NCBI GenBank assembly: GCA_016707005.1
Contig: JADJIQ010000005.1
Coordinates: forward strand, 496,001-560,000
Direction: 5' to 3'
Length of the DNA stretch: 64,000 bases
Source of the DNA: Ignavibacteria bacterium
GTDB taxonomy: Bacteria > Bacteroidota > Ignavibacteria > Kapaibacteriales > Kapaibacteriaceae
Shown here: positions 35,841 through 46,600 of the stretch, piece after piece
Position numbering within the stretch: the stretch's first letter is position 1
Layout: each line of letters starts with the position of its first letter
The notes under the pieces: generated by a model
Told to the model about the DNA's origin: nothing
The model's database searches: none
The model's input: the letters and a program-made list of their open reading frames with translations, nothing else
Program-made: the position numbers and the translations under genes

Positions 35841-37532
35841 ATGTCAGAAGAACAACGTTACATCGTTACAGCTCGGAAATGGCGTCCACTTCGGTTTTCC
35901 GACGTGGTTGGTCAGGAGCACATCACCACAACCCTCAAGAACGCGATTGGAACGGGGCGCATCCATCATGCATACCTCTTTACCGGACCGCGTGGAGTTG
36001 GCAAGACCACTTGTGCCCGGATCCTTGCTCGCGCGCTGAACTGTACCAATAGCGTCGACCACGAACCGTGCAATGCCTGTCAGTCCTGTACGGACATGCT
36101 CGATGGCCGAAGTGTGGACATCATTGAGATCGACGGGGCATCGAACAATTCGGTGGATGACGTTCGCAAACTACGCGACAACGCGAAATACGCGCCGATG
36201 TCGGGCAGATACAAGATGTACATCATCGACGAAGTACACATGCTGTCCACGGCCGCGTTCAATGCGCTTCTCAAGACGTTGGAAGAGCCCCCTGAACACC
36301 TCATCTTCGTTTTTGCGACCACTGAGATCCATAAGGTACCGGCCACCATCCTGAGTCGATGCCAACGTTTTGACTTCCGCCGGATGGAAATCGAGACCAT
36401 AACAGGTCATCTTCGACATATCGCCGAAGCTGAAGGGATCAACGTTGACGAGGCATCGCTTGTTTCCGTAGCCAAAAAGGCCGACGGGTCGATGCGAGAT
36501 TCACAGTCCATCTTTGACCAGGTGGTGTCCTTCTGTGGGAAGACGATCACGATCGCCGATGTGAGTGCCGCCCTCCATCTCATTGATCTTGACTTCTTCT
36601 TTTCTCTGAGTGAGGCTGTACGTCTTCACGATGTGCCCAAAATGTTCTATCTGGCACGGCAGGTGGTACAGAGGGGCTACGATCTGCAAGAGTGTTTGAT
36701 CGGACTACTCGAGCACTTCCGCAACATTCTCACCGTGATCACAACCCAGGGTACGGGTCTTATCGAAGAATCTGCCTCAGACCTAGCCCGGTATTCGGAA
36801 GAGGCCGCGCTGTTCACACAAGCCGATGTGCTCCGGATCATGACGTTCATCACGCAGGGAGAGGCTGTCCTGCGTCAGAACCCGCCGCAGCCACGTGTTC
36901 GTTTTGAATTCACGCTTGTGCAGCTGGCTTCCATGGATTCAGCGGTTGACCTCGGTAAGGTCTTAGCCCAATTGGGATCGGCTGGACCTTCTGCGCCTCG
37001 TCCGGCAGCACCACCGTCTTCGCTGCCAAGTACGGCATCGCAAAGTATTGTAGGGGGCGTGGCAGCTGCTCAGCCCCTTCCCATACGGATCGGGAACCCG
37101 GTGGTGGTGCGATCACATCAAGCGCCTGTGAATTCGATGTCGTCCGGTAATCTGGCCAAGCGTTGGAACGACGTTCTGGAATCTCTTCCCGAGCATCTGA
37201 CCTTTGTGAAGTCATCTGTGAAGCAAAACATGCTCACCGTAGACTTTACGGATGTAGGCATCGTTCTTCGACCGCTGGCCGAGATCGTCCATCATCGTTT
37301 GGAAGATAAACTTGCCGCGTTAAAGGCTCATCTTGTTGCAACCTACGGAGTTGCACTTGGCGTACAACTCGTAAAGCCGCGCGGTGTAGATCGTGGTTCT
37401 CAGGCCAACGATAACGTAGCCACTCCTTCGTCTTCGTCGGCAACTCCGGCAACAGACGAAGATCTGCTGCCAATAGAACGCACGCTCATCGAACTCTTCA
37501 AAGCACGCAGGGCATCAACGCCCGGGAACTGA
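35841..37532 (+). CDS. dnaX: DNA polymerase III subunit gamma/tau
   Basis: Clamp-loader ATPase. The start MSEEQRYIVTARKWRPLRF at 35841 gives 563 aa; a start seven codons upstream is possible. Walker A GPRGVGKTT, zinc site C-x8-C-x2-C-x2-C (CTNSVDHEPCNACQSC), Walker B IIDEVHML, sensor region NALLKTLEEPPEH and SRCQRFDF are all present. A Pro/Ala/Ser-rich linker (about 375-410) leads to a tau-like C-terminal domain. Divergent from the subtilisin gene. First of a plus-strand operon with bcp, tatD and upp. Confidence 0.97.
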   Translation: MSEEQRYIVTARKWRPLRFSDVVGQEHITTTLKNAIGTGRIHHAYLFTGPRGVGKTTCARILARALNCTNSVDHEPCNACQSCTDMLDGRSVDIIEIDGASNNSVDDVRKLRDNAKYAPMSGRYKMYIIDEVHMLSTAAFNALLKTLEEPPEHLIFVFATTEIHKVPATILSRCQRFDFRRMEIETITGHLRHIAEAEGINVDEASLVSVAKKADGSMRDSQSIFDQVVSFCGKTITIADVSAALHLIDLDFFFSLSEAVRLHDVPKMFYLARQVVQRGYDLQECLIGLLEHFRNILTVITTQGTGLIEESASDLARYSEEAALFTQADVLRIMTFITQGEAVLRQNPPQPRVRFEFTLVQLASMDSAVDLGKVLAQLGSAGPSAPRPAAPPSSLPSTASQSIVGGVAAAQPLPIRIGNPVVVRSHQAPVNSMSSGNLAKRWNDVLESLPEHLTFVKSSVKQNMLTVDFTDVGIVLRPLAEIVHHRLEDKLAALKAHLVATYGVALGVQLVKPRGVDRGSQANDNVATPSSSSATPATDEDLLPIERTLIELFKARRASTPGN

Positions 37533-37536
37533 ACAC

Positions 37537-38007
37537 ATGGCACTCGCAGAAGGAACAAAGGCACCCTCATTCAAGGGGGCGACGGACAGCAATGGGTCAT
37601 TCGCAACTAAGGATCTGAAGGGGCTCTGGACGGTTTTGTATTTCTATCCCAAAGATGATACAACTGCCTGTACGGCCGAAGCATGTGATTTTCGTGATTC
37701 CATGAAGCGTCTTACACGAATTGGAGTTCAGGTAGTAGGGGTTAGCCCGGACGCTATTCCTACCCACGAAAAGTTCAAAAAAAAATATGACCTTACGTTT
37801 CCGCTTCTTTCTGACCCCGATCATTCGATCTGCGAGGCATTCGACGTGTGGAAGGAGAAGTCCATGTATGGTAGAACGTACATGGGCGTGATCCGCTCTA
37901 CCTACCTCATCGATCCAAAGGGCATCATCGCTGCCGTGTTCGACAAGGTGAAGGTAAAGGGGCATGTTGATGCAGTGATCTCAGCGCTAAAGGAGCTCGG
38001 AGCGTGA
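37537..38007 (+). CDS. bcp: Thiol peroxidase, Bcp/PrxQ family
   Basis: Thioredoxin-fold peroxidase reducing H2O2 and organic peroxides. 156 aa, normal length. The peroxidatic Cys is in PKDDTTACTAEAC, which keeps PxxxTxxC, and the resolving Cys is 5 residues on. The gene begins 4 bp after dnaX and its stop overlaps the GTG start of tatD (GTGA). Confidence 0.95.
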   Translation: MALAEGTKAPSFKGATDSNGSFATKDLKGLWTVLYFYPKDDTTACTAEACDFRDSMKRLTRIGVQVVGVSPDAIPTHEKFKKKYDLTFPLLSDPDHSICEAFDVWKEKSMYGRTYMGVIRSTYLIDPKGIIAAVFDKVKVKGHVDAVISALKELGA

Positions 38008-39608
38008 TCGATACACACTCGCATATCGATGCAGATGCATTTGATGAGGATCGCGATGCGATGCTCCGCCGCGCCCATGATTCTGGTGTTGAGATGATCG
38101 TTGTACCGGACATTCAGCCATCGAGACGGGCAAAGCTCAAGGATATCGTTGATTCGTATCCCTTTCTCGTGCGTGGCGTAGGCATTCATCCGCACCATGC
38201 GGGCGAGTGTACTGAAGAAGATCTGGTCAACCTAGAAGCACAATGCACCGAACCCAAGGTTGTGGCCATCGGCGAGATCGGCCTGGACTACTACTATGAC
38301 TTCTGCAGTCCCGACGTTCAGAAGTCGTACTTTCGCGAGCAGATCCGCATCGCGAAACGGCACGATCTGCCCATTATCGTGCATAATCGCGAGTCGGATC
38401 AGGACGTTCTCAACATCATTGAGGAAGAGCAGGACGGAACTCTACGGGGTGTTCTCCACTGTTTCTCAAGTGATGTCTCGGTCCTTGAACGGGCACTTTC
38501 CTTGAACATGCACATCTCGTTCACTGGGAACATCACGTTCAAGAAATCTACACTCAACGAAGTGGTACAACGTGTACCGATCGACCGGGTGATGATCGAG
38601 ACTGACGCCCCGTACATGACCCCTGTGCCGCATCGAGGCACCAGAAATGAACCATTCTACGTCCGCCTTGTAGCGGAGAAACTAGCGGAGATCAAAGGTA
38701 TGTCCCTGAAGGAAGTGCTGACCACAACAACATCAACGGCGCGGCGGTTCTTTGCCTTGATGGCCGTTCTCCTTCTGTGGTCGATGACCGCATCGGCGCA
38801 GCCCAAGAAGCCGATCGACGAAGAGTACGAGAATGACACGGATTGGGAGATCGCTCTTGAGAACTATGAGATCGACTCGATAGGGTGGTCCAAATTCGTC
38901 AAGCCACGTAGCTTTGGTTTTGGCTTCACGATCGGTTCGAACACCGTTGTTGAGCAACAGACCTACACACAGCGATACTATCGTGCTATTCAAGGAACAA
39001 CAACACCTCAGAGCTGGGTAACCTTCCCCCAAGACAGCGGTCCATCTCGTTCCTTTTCCTACGACGGACTTCTCAGCTTTGGCGGCACGGCGATGTATCA
39101 AGCAACGGACCGTATCCTTCTCGAAGCCACCTACATTTATACAAAGAATGTTGGTGATCGTGAGCTCTATGGCCTGCCCCCTATTGTAACGAACATCATT
39201 GAAGGGTCGTTCCTGTATACGCTCAACCCGTATAACAAGGTAAACTTCGTACCGCAAGCCGGTGCTACGTTTGCGGCTCAAAGTGACGGCAATGTTTCTA
39301 GCACTCAAATTGGTGTGAACGTAGGCATGGGCATCGGAGTGAACATCCCTACACCTATCGGCCTCTTCTACCCGATGATCAACGTTCGCTTCAATTTCAT
39401 GCTTGGAACCAGTCGCGATGTGATCATCGGTACCTATCCTGTGATCGAGGGCGAGGACGCTACATATACAGTCGAGGATCCGAACAGCCCCGGCGTATTG
39501 CTACATTACAACCCAGAGAATCCGTCTCAATATTCGGTGGATAAGGCAGACGTTACAACGATCTACTCAATCCCGCGACTATCGATCATGTTCTTCCCGC
39601 AATTCTAG
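38004..39608 (+). CDS. TatD-family nuclease fused in frame to a secreted beta-barrel protein
   Basis: One 534-codon frame from GTG 38004. Residues 1-252 are a complete TatD metal-dependent DNase: THSHID, GEIGLDYYYD, HNRESD, HCFS and ETDAPYMTP carry all metal ligands, ending with the usual TARRFFAL. Without a stop codon, residues 253 onward start MAVLLLWSMTASAQ, a textbook signal peptide. A beta-rich protein (about 265 aa) follows, ending MFFPQF with the terminal Phe of outer-membrane barrels. Cytosolic and outer-membrane parts cannot both function in one chain. The ATG at 38760 is thus a likely internal start, or the TatD stop (a TAG or TGA immediately before it) has been lost by one base. 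Confidence 0.85.
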   Translation: MIDTHSHIDADAFDEDRDAMLRRAHDSGVEMIVVPDIQPSRRAKLKDIVDSYPFLVRGVGIHPHHAGECTEEDLVNLEAQCTEPKVVAIGEIGLDYYYDFCSPDVQKSYFREQIRIAKRHDLPIIVHNRESDQDVLNIIEEEQDGTLRGVLHCFSSDVSVLERALSLNMHISFTGNITFKKSTLNEVVQRVPIDRVMIETDAPYMTPVPHRGTRNEPFYVRLVAEKLAEIKGMSLKEVLTTTTSTARRFFALMAVLLLWSMTASAQPKKPIDEEYENDTDWEIALENYEIDSIGWSKFVKPRSFGFGFTIGSNTVVEQQTYTQRYYRAIQGTTTPQSWVTFPQDSGPSRSFSYDGLLSFGGTAMYQATDRILLEATYIYTKNVGDRELYGLPPIVTNIIEGSFLYTLNPYNKVNFVPQAGATFAAQSDGNVSSTQIGVNVGMGIGVNIPTPIGLFYPMINVRFNFMLGTSRDVIIGTYPVIEGEDATYTVEDPNSPGVLLHYNPENPSQYSVDKADVTTIYSIPRLSIMFFPQF

Positions 39609-39614
39609 CGCAAG

Positions 39615-40235
39615 ATGTCCATCATCCTCTCGGGCACTGCCTTGTCTACGGATCTTGCAACGATCCGGAATAGCGCTGCACCGATAGACGTGTTTCGAGC
39701 CGCCGTTCATCGCATCGGTCTTCACCTTGCCGTAGAAACGTCTAGGCACCTGCCCGCAAAGGAGATCACGGTTACGACGCCGATCGAAGAGACACAATGC
39801 AATGTGATCGACGGTTCTGTGGTGATCGTGCCCATCCTTCGAGCGGGCCTCGGTCTTCTCGATCCGTTCCTTACGATCTGTCCGGATGCCTCTGTTGGAT
39901 TCATTGGTCTCAAGCGAAACGAGGAGACTCTGGCACCTGCGGAATACTACAGGAATCTGCCGCCTTCGGACCAGTCTACCACCTTCATCGTCATCGACCC
40001 AATGCTTGCCACGGGCGGGAGCATGACGGCTACCTTGACACTCCTTCGGCAACTGCCGCACCAACGCATCATTGCGGCCTGCCTCATAGCGGCGCCGGAA
40101 GGCATCAAGCGCATCCAAGACGACCATCCGGATGTGCTGCTCGTATCCGCAGCCCTGGACCGCGAGCTCAACGCCGTGGGATACATCATGCCGGGCCTTG
40201 GAGATGCCGGCGACAGACTTTTCGGCACACTCTGA
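39615..40235 (+). CDS. upp: Uracil phosphoribosyltransferase
   Basis: Salvages uracil to UMP with PRPP. 206 aa. The PRPP loop DPMLATGGS is present, with the RAGLG segment (VPILRAGLGLLDPF) and the uracil-binding GYIMPGLGDAGDRLFGT tail. Six bp after the tatD fusion, so likely the last gene of the dnaX operon. Confidence 0.96.
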   Translation: MSIILSGTALSTDLATIRNSAAPIDVFRAAVHRIGLHLAVETSRHLPAKEITVTTPIEETQCNVIDGSVVIVPILRAGLGLLDPFLTICPDASVGFIGLKRNEETLAPAEYYRNLPPSDQSTTFIVIDPMLATGGSMTATLTLLRQLPHQRIIAACLIAAPEGIKRIQDDHPDVLLVSAALDRELNAVGYIMPGLGDAGDRLFGTL

Positions 40236-40323
40236 CAAAAGTCAGTGTCGAAAATCTCAAACCTTATTATGTTACTGGCAGTTCATTCATCTAGTACGAT
40301 CTTCCACTTGGAAGGAGGCCGAT

Positions 40324-40539
40324 ATGACAACAATATTTCGTTTTGGCAAGCATGTGGTGCCATTCACAGACATCCACGACATCAATGTGGAATACAAGTA
40401 CCACGATATGGAGGTCTACGTTGATCTCGAATTGAACGGTGGCGCACAGCTTAGCCTCAACCTGCCGGACTCTTTGACCTTCATGGAACAATTCCTGAAG
40501 AAGATCCGCGAGGAAAAGAACATTCAAGTGCCTGCGTAA
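40324..40539 (+). CDS. Small conserved-looking protein of unknown function (71 aa)
   Basis: ATG at 40324 after a strong SD GGAAGGAGG with 6-nt spacing, which decides the start against the longer out-of-context frame. The 71 residues are acidic and predicted beta-rich (VVPFTDIHDINVEYKYHDMEVYVDLELNGG), with a C-terminal helix (FMEQFLKKIREEK). No signal or membrane segment. An 88-bp gap separates it from upp. Its end overlaps the convergent aminotransferase by 16 bp. Not recognised. Confidence 0.75.
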   Translation: MTTIFRFGKHVVPFTDIHDINVEYKYHDMEVYVDLELNGGAQLSLNLPDSLTFMEQFLKKIREEKNIQVPA

Positions 40540-41693
40540 GGCATCTCGCGTTGGTACATTTGCACCGCATTCACTAGTCGATCGATATCCGATGATGTAG
40601 TGTGGGCGTGAGTGCTACAACGAAGGATCGGACGGCCAAGCCATCGATGGACAACAACCTCGATGGCTTGTTCTGCATACAGCCATTGTTTCATGTGATC
40701 CGTGTCTGTTGAATGCGGAAGCAGGACGGCTGCCATCTGCAGCTGAGGATCCTGCCCATCTGCGCATAGTGGTTCGATCCCGTTGATGGCTATCAAGCCT
40801 TGCATCGCCATCTGCGCCAGCGCGCGACCATGCCTCTGAACGTCATGCCACTGCTGCTGCCTCATCCATTCTATCGCGAATGGAACACTAAGGAAGGGGC
40901 TCACATCTCGCGTACCGAGATATTCATGCTCATCCACAAAAGCGCCATCACCGGCCGTTGGGATCTCATTCCCCCAGCTTACAATTAGCGGCGGTATCAA
41001 AGGTTGCAGATCGGGTGAGACCCATAAGAACGCAGATCCCTTTGGTGTACACATCCATTTGTGACAATTGGCTGTGTAGATATCTGCATGTAGGGTTGAC
41101 AGGTCAAGCGGGATGTGTCCGGGTGCATGCGACCCGTCCACTACGGTTCGTATTCCGGCTTCGCGCGCGCGCGCGCAGAGGACCTCTACCGGTATGCGTA
41201 CTGCCGTTGGAGAGGTGATATGGCTGAGAAAGAGAACCTTGGTACGAGGCGTCACCATACTCCATATCAGCTCCGCGATCTCTTCGGAACTCGGAACCGG
41301 AAACGGTATCTCGGCACGCACATATCGTACCCCTTTTGATACACAGTACTGCTTCCAAGCGCGATCACATGCACCGTACTCATGATCGGTTGTCAATATC
41401 TCGTCACCAGGTTGCAGTATGTTGCCAAATGCGTGAGCCGCGACATTCACACCGAAGGTTGAATTCGTGATGAACACAAGATCTTCGGGCTGCGCACCTA
41501 TGTAATCCGCAAGCGCCTCGCGCGACGTTCGCATCAGTCCCGTGAGTTCACGGAAGAACAGAACGGGTTCACGTTCAAGTCTTTCGATCCATTTCCGTTG
41601 CTCATCAAGGATGACACGCGGGCATGCCCCGAACGATCCATGATTCAGAAACACGATATCGTCGCGAAGCAAGAAGTCCGAGTGCGAAAGCAT
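40524..41693 (-). CDS. Class V aminotransferase, isopenicillin N epimerase-like
   Basis: PLP-dependent fold type I enzyme, 389 aa from ATG 41693 (SD AGGGAT). N-terminal DDIVFLNHGSFGACP is the family start; the frame extends upstream without conservation. PLP Lys in CHKWMCTPKGSAFLW, preceded by VDGSHAPGHIPLDL (PLP Asp and His). Members include isopenicillin N epimerase and cysteine desulfurase relatives; the substrate here is unknown and no antibiotic genes are nearby. Convergent with the 71-aa gene. Confidence 0.88.
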   Translation of the reverse strand: MLSHSDFLLRDDIVFLNHGSFGACPRVILDEQRKWIERLEREPVLFFRELTGLMRTSREALADYIGAQPEDLVFITNSTFGVNVAAHAFGNILQPGDEILTTDHEYGACDRAWKQYCVSKGVRYVRAEIPFPVPSSEEIAELIWSMVTPRTKVLFLSHITSPTAVRIPVEVLCARAREAGIRTVVDGSHAPGHIPLDLSTLHADIYTANCHKWMCTPKGSAFLWVSPDLQPLIPPLIVSWGNEIPTAGDGAFVDEHEYLGTRDVSPFLSVPFAIEWMRQQQWHDVQRHGRALAQMAMQGLIAINGIEPLCADGQDPQLQMAAVLLPHSTDTDHMKQWLYAEQAIEVVVHRWLGRPILRCSTHAHTTSSDIDRLVNAVQMYQREMPYAGT

Positions 41694-41700
41694 GAGATCC

Positions 41701-43638
41701 CTATCGAATGATAGCACGCACACTTCGGTTGGATACACGATCCATCGGAGTGGTATTGGCTTCTGCCGTGGTGCAGATGGTAGTGATGAACACATCTTGC
41801 TCTCGAACACCGAGGAGTTCAACCGCTGCACGCGCTCTGCGCTGAACAAGATCGGCATTGTAGTCAGCAAGGCCACAGTTGTCGGCACTTGCGAGCAAGG
41901 AGACCTTCTTGCCATCCTTCAGTGCCTTACGCACCTCAGCCACACCGTCAGTATTCGTGGTGATGAACGTTGTGCCGTCGAATGCAAAATGACCGAGGAG
42001 GATCGGTTCACCTTCGAGACGTTGCGGAGTGACCGTTGTTCGGACCTCCGAGCGCGACTTCACGCGTGGTGCAATGATGACCACATCGTTGGACGACGCG
42101 ATCCGTCCGGTTGTGTCCTTCGCAGTTCCCTGCGCTTCAAGGACCTCTGTCTGGCCTTCAGTAAGGAGCAGTCGCTGTGGAAGGACCACAGAATACACCG
42201 GACCTGAACCCTGAACGGAGAGATCGGTTCCTGCAAACCGGGCTCGGAGCTGCGTTGCGCAAGGTCCGGCTTCACACGTAACGAGGTGGGCAACCGGCAG
42301 GATGATATCCGAAGCAGACCTTGTGGTGTCTCGCTGGATCACCGGGATCACCATCGCACGATCATTGATAAGGAAGGAGACCGATCGTTGTTCGTCGAGC
42401 AGCTCAGGATACTTCGCTTCCGTTGCTCGTTCCGTGCGCACCGTCATTCTTGCATCGATCAAGCCAAGCTCTCGAACAACCCATGAAACACGCTCGCGGG
42501 CCAACGGTGCTGCCTCGTCAGAGGCAGACGAGCCGATGATCGTGATGCGATCATTCGGATGGCTCTGCATGTATGATCGCACGGCCGTAAGAACATTCTG
42601 TTGGTACATCCCGAGCTGAGAGCTCGAGGCAACAGGTATCGTACTGTTCTTCTCAAAGAAGAGCACAGGTGCTGCTTCATAACTCACGGTAGCTACTACC
42701 TCGTTGATAGCAGCAACATCGATGGTATCGCCCTGGGCTGATCTTCCCTCAATGCGTACCTGTGATCGCAGTTCTGCTATGACCGGAGGAGGAGGTGGTG
42801 GTGGTGGCGGTTCCGGGGCAGGCGGTGGCGGAGGAGGTGGTGGTGGCTCTGATTTCGGCAACCGATACTGCACAGTTGCACCGCCTCTGAAAGTGCTGAT
42901 CGTCCACGGAACGGACGAGACAACATTCGTAAGGCCAAGCTGATAGCGGATCTCCGGGGATACTGTGAGACCGTCACCGAGGTTGATCTCGTATGACAGT
43001 CCAAGAACGATCCCTGCGTACAAACCGGACGCATCCGGAAGAGCCCCTTCCGAGATATTGCGCTCACGCGACCCATTCTCAAACGTATACCCTGGGTCGG
43101 ATGGCGATGTCAGTGCTTGCTTCTGAGCATAGGATGCACCCAACGGAATACCCGCCAACACTCCGATATGGGCACTCAGCGGGATCGAAGGTAGTATGGG
43201 AAGGGAGACATAGGGTTCAATTCCGATCACGCCGTACGATGCATCGAGCTCGTGCTCAACCAGACCTTGGGTCACCGTTGATCCGTTGATGATGTTTCCT
43301 ACGAACTCGGACTCTGTGAAGGTACCAGAGAGCATTTGATACGACGCCGCGATTCCGACGTACATAGGCCTATCGAACAGTCCGGCAGAGAGCTGTGTTT
43401 CGATCCCTGCATTGATCGTGAGGCCGAAGCCACTTCCCGACGAAAAAGACACACAACAGTTCGGTACAACCGGCAATGCAGAAAAATCACCGCTGTGCAT
43501 ATTCATACCAGCAAAGGCACCACCGAAGAGTCGCAAGGATGTTCTGCCGGTATCTGCAGTCTGAGCCGCAGTAGTTCCAGAACCGATAACGAGAGCACTG
43601 ATCAAGGCGCACGTGCAAAGAAGAGGACGTACGCTCAT
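41701..43638 (-). CDS. Outer-membrane barrel with polyproline linker and tandem OmpA-like domains
   Basis: A 645-aa protein. Signal peptide to about residue 26. Residues 30-258 form a predicted outer-membrane beta-barrel. Residues about 262-285 hold two runs of nine prolines separated by APE, a rigid periplasmic spacer. Two OmpA-like peptidoglycan-binding domains follow: APVLFFEKNS to RERVSWVVRELG, and EPILLGHFAFDG to NADLVQRRARAAVELLG. The start overlaps the stop of the beta-propeller T9SS gene by ATGA. Likely an envelope anchor coupled with its neighbour. The polyproline tract is encoded by repeated CCN codons and will need EF-P. Confidence 0.85.
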   Translation of the reverse strand: MSVRPLLCTCALISALVIGSGTTAAQTADTGRTSLRLFGGAFAGMNMHSGDFSALPVVPNCCVSFSSGSGFGLTINAGIETQLSAGLFDRPMYVGIAASYQMLSGTFTESEFVGNIINGSTVTQGLVEHELDASYGVIGIEPYVSLPILPSIPLSAHIGVLAGIPLGASYAQKQALTSPSDPGYTFENGSRERNISEGALPDASGLYAGIVLGLSYEINLGDGLTVSPEIRYQLGLTNVVSSVPWTISTFRGGATVQYRLPKSEPPPPPPPPPAPEPPPPPPPPPVIAELRSQVRIEGRSAQGDTIDVAAINEVVATVSYEAAPVLFFEKNSTIPVASSSQLGMYQQNVLTAVRSYMQSHPNDRITIIGSSASDEAAPLARERVSWVVRELGLIDARMTVRTERATEAKYPELLDEQRSVSFLINDRAMVIPVIQRDTTRSASDIILPVAHLVTCEAGPCATQLRARFAGTDLSVQGSGPVYSVVLPQRLLLTEGQTEVLEAQGTAKDTTGRIASSNDVVIIAPRVKSRSEVRTTVTPQRLEGEPILLGHFAFDGTTFITTNTDGVAEVRKALKDGKKVSLLASADNCGLADYNADLVQRRARAAVELLGVREQDVFITTICTTAEANTTPMDRVSNRSVRAIIR

Positions 43639-46600
43639 CGGATAACGACCACTGATGATGATGTAATATTCGTACCAACATGAAGGAGGATCATGTGGAC
43701 GCCAGGAGGTAGATCGTGGGTGTCGATCATCAGATCCGTTGTACCGCGAGTCAGCTGTACTTGACGCGCACGATGAACAACACCTTGTTGATCACTCAAT
43801 GTGAATGTTGCTAAACCATCGAGATCCGTAACAACCGTTACCCGAACATCATCTGATGCCGGCTGTGGAGAGACCGATGTGATGGCCAAAGCGCTCGGAT
43901 GAAGGATATGTCGGTTCGGGTCGGGATTGAGGATCCTGAGGAGCCCCTTTTCATAGGTCATGGAAACGGCGGAACCGTAGGCAATGGCCGTTGAGTCAAA
44001 TGTGAGTTCCGAAGAATCGATCTCCGCAAGTCCGGCCGGGCCTACCAAACGAGCTATCTCTTGCGTACGCGAATACGACCCTGTTACGCGGAACCGTATG
44101 TGACGAAGTCCGCCAATGATATCCTGAGAAACGATCTCTGTGGGTCCCAGATCACTGTTGATCGAACGGGCGATGAACAGTCTGGGATTCACCTGCATCG
44201 TTCCCTCGAAGGTTCGCTGTCCATTGTACGTAATGCTCTCTACAGTTGTGGCTGTTATCGGTATCACGACGTCACCGCGCGGATCGGCACTCACCGTTGG
44301 GGCCGTGATCGTTGATGATCCTGTATACGCCGCGAGTTTGATGTTCAAGGACGAGGCACATGGAGTAAATGCCAATGCCAACGCATCGTTCACACCGATC
44401 ACTCCACCATCATATCGTACACGCAGGACGATCGAATCATTCCCTCTGATCGTGATCGGAACAGGTGTGAGAAGTGTGAAAGGGGCTCCTGCATTGACCA
44501 CAGCAGATCCGAGCACTACATCATTCGATGAGCGGTTCGCGAGAACAACATCGCGTTCGGTGATCTCAGGAATAAAGGCGAGTACCGGGTGCGACAGAGC
44601 GATGTCTGCACCGGAACCATATCCTGTTACGCGAATGCTTCGTGTTACACTGATCTGACCGGCATACGTGATCACTACCTCGTCTGTATCTCTCCCTGCC
44701 GTTCTTGGAACGAACAGGATCTCCACGTTCAGCGTAGCACCGCTTGCAAGGGTAGCACCCGGTGTATAGCCACGAACTCTGAACTGCGAAGCAACACCCT
44801 TTCGCATTGCAATACCATCGATCGTAACTCCGATCGGATCATTATTGCGAACAAGCGGAACGGAGCGGACAGATGTGTCTCCAACACAGATGTTTCCGAA
44901 GTCCGTCATGTCACCGCCAAGCGTCAGATCACGATCAATGGAACGCACAATCACCGGCACAGCGAAGCGAACGCTGCATGCAGAAAGGATCAGCGAATCA
45001 ACCAGGAGCCCCGTATCTCGTGGCATCGCTGTGAATCGGACGCTGAGGCACTGTCCCGGCGGGAGTGTGTCATTGGCGATCGTTTCGTTGAGTGTGAGCC
45101 AGGAACCTGCAAAGAGCACTCCGCTTTCGAAAACTGCTGGAACAATCCCGTTGTTGCAGATGGTTGCTGTTACTGTGGTATCGAGGTTGGTTCCGATGTA
45201 TCTGGTACCCATGGTGATGGTCACAGAGGAAAGATCCAACGGAAGGATACGGAAGACTCCGTCGCTCATATCATTCTCCGGGGTGATGATACGGCGGAGA
45301 AGAAGATTGTCTTGTTTGTCTACTGAGCATGAAGCCAGTGTCGAACCGTCCGGACCGTATTCGATGTCGGTCATGATATCTCCATGACCTGGCATGTTTG
45401 CGATCGGGCCGGCCATGGTGCGGTTGAGGATGTCGTACTGCTGCACCTGCGGCTGACCGGCAAATCCAAGGGTTAAGAAGGTCTCACTTGGATTGAACGT
45501 AAGGCCTACCGAATTGCTTCCTTCACGATAGACGACACGAATGAGCGTCTCAGCTTGCGTGTCATAGATCATCGTACGTTGCTCTTGCGGATTGTTGCCT
45601 GCTCCCGGATTGGCGATCCCGGCTAGTGCGATCAGGCGTGTGGTCCGCGAAAGGCCAACGAAATTCGGAGCCGGACCGCCGGCGTTTGGCAGATCAGTAG
45701 CATAGCGGGAGATCTCGTTCTTTGTACTCGGGTCTATCCGTACGACCATTCCATCGATCTGAGCAACCGTAAGAACGTTGTCTGCCAGCTTTGCGGCGGC
45801 GGATGGTGACGAGAGAAGGATAGGAGCCTGCTCTATAAGTGTAGCCGCATCATAGACACGGATACGTCCGCCCATGGTTCCAACGGCAAAGGCACTCAAA
45901 CCAAGACTATCAGTACCTATCTCGATCACATTTGGCAGATCAACATCCATTCGAGCATCTGGACTTGTGTTCCCGAGGGTGAAATGTTGGAGCTGGTCTT
46001 TAGCCGGACTTTGCCGATCGATCACGGCAAGGATGTTGCGTGATCGTCCCACGAATGCGAGTCCGGAGATCTTTGTTGCCGGTGCAACAACTCCATCTGC
46101 AACGTAGGTGTTCACGATCGTTGATGAAACGATATCCCATTCAGCGATAGTACCATCCGCATAGGCAACGGCGAGGAACCGTCCGTTGGCACTGAAGGCA
46201 AGGTTCGTAGCTGATTGAGCCAGACCGCGAAGCCAGCGAGCACCGGAAGCCCCTTGCTTCTGATAAACGCGGATCCGTGCACTGTCTGAATATTCAGATG
46301 GGATCCGCCATACGATCACGGAGTCGAGAGTTGAGTCAATGAACTTCCAGGACCTGCCGTTGTCCGTTGTGTATTCTGCGTGTGTATGGAATCCTTGAAT
46401 GGCTCCGGTCCATCGAATGTTCACACTCTGACACGGTGTTAGGTTCTCTCCGCCATTCGGTGAAGTAACCTGAAGCACAGTGGTTGCTTTGTATGACGGT
46501 GCATTGGCGAACACCATCACGTCGAAACGTGCGCCACCTTCATATACAACCGTTAGCACGTCGCTGATCGGTCCCGTGGCCTTCGGCGAACAATACAGAT

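Noticed and set aside
42780..42850. GGA/GGT repeat block on the plus strand as a microsatellite
   Set aside because: On the minus strand it encodes two nine-proline runs inside an intact coding frame; it is a protein linker.
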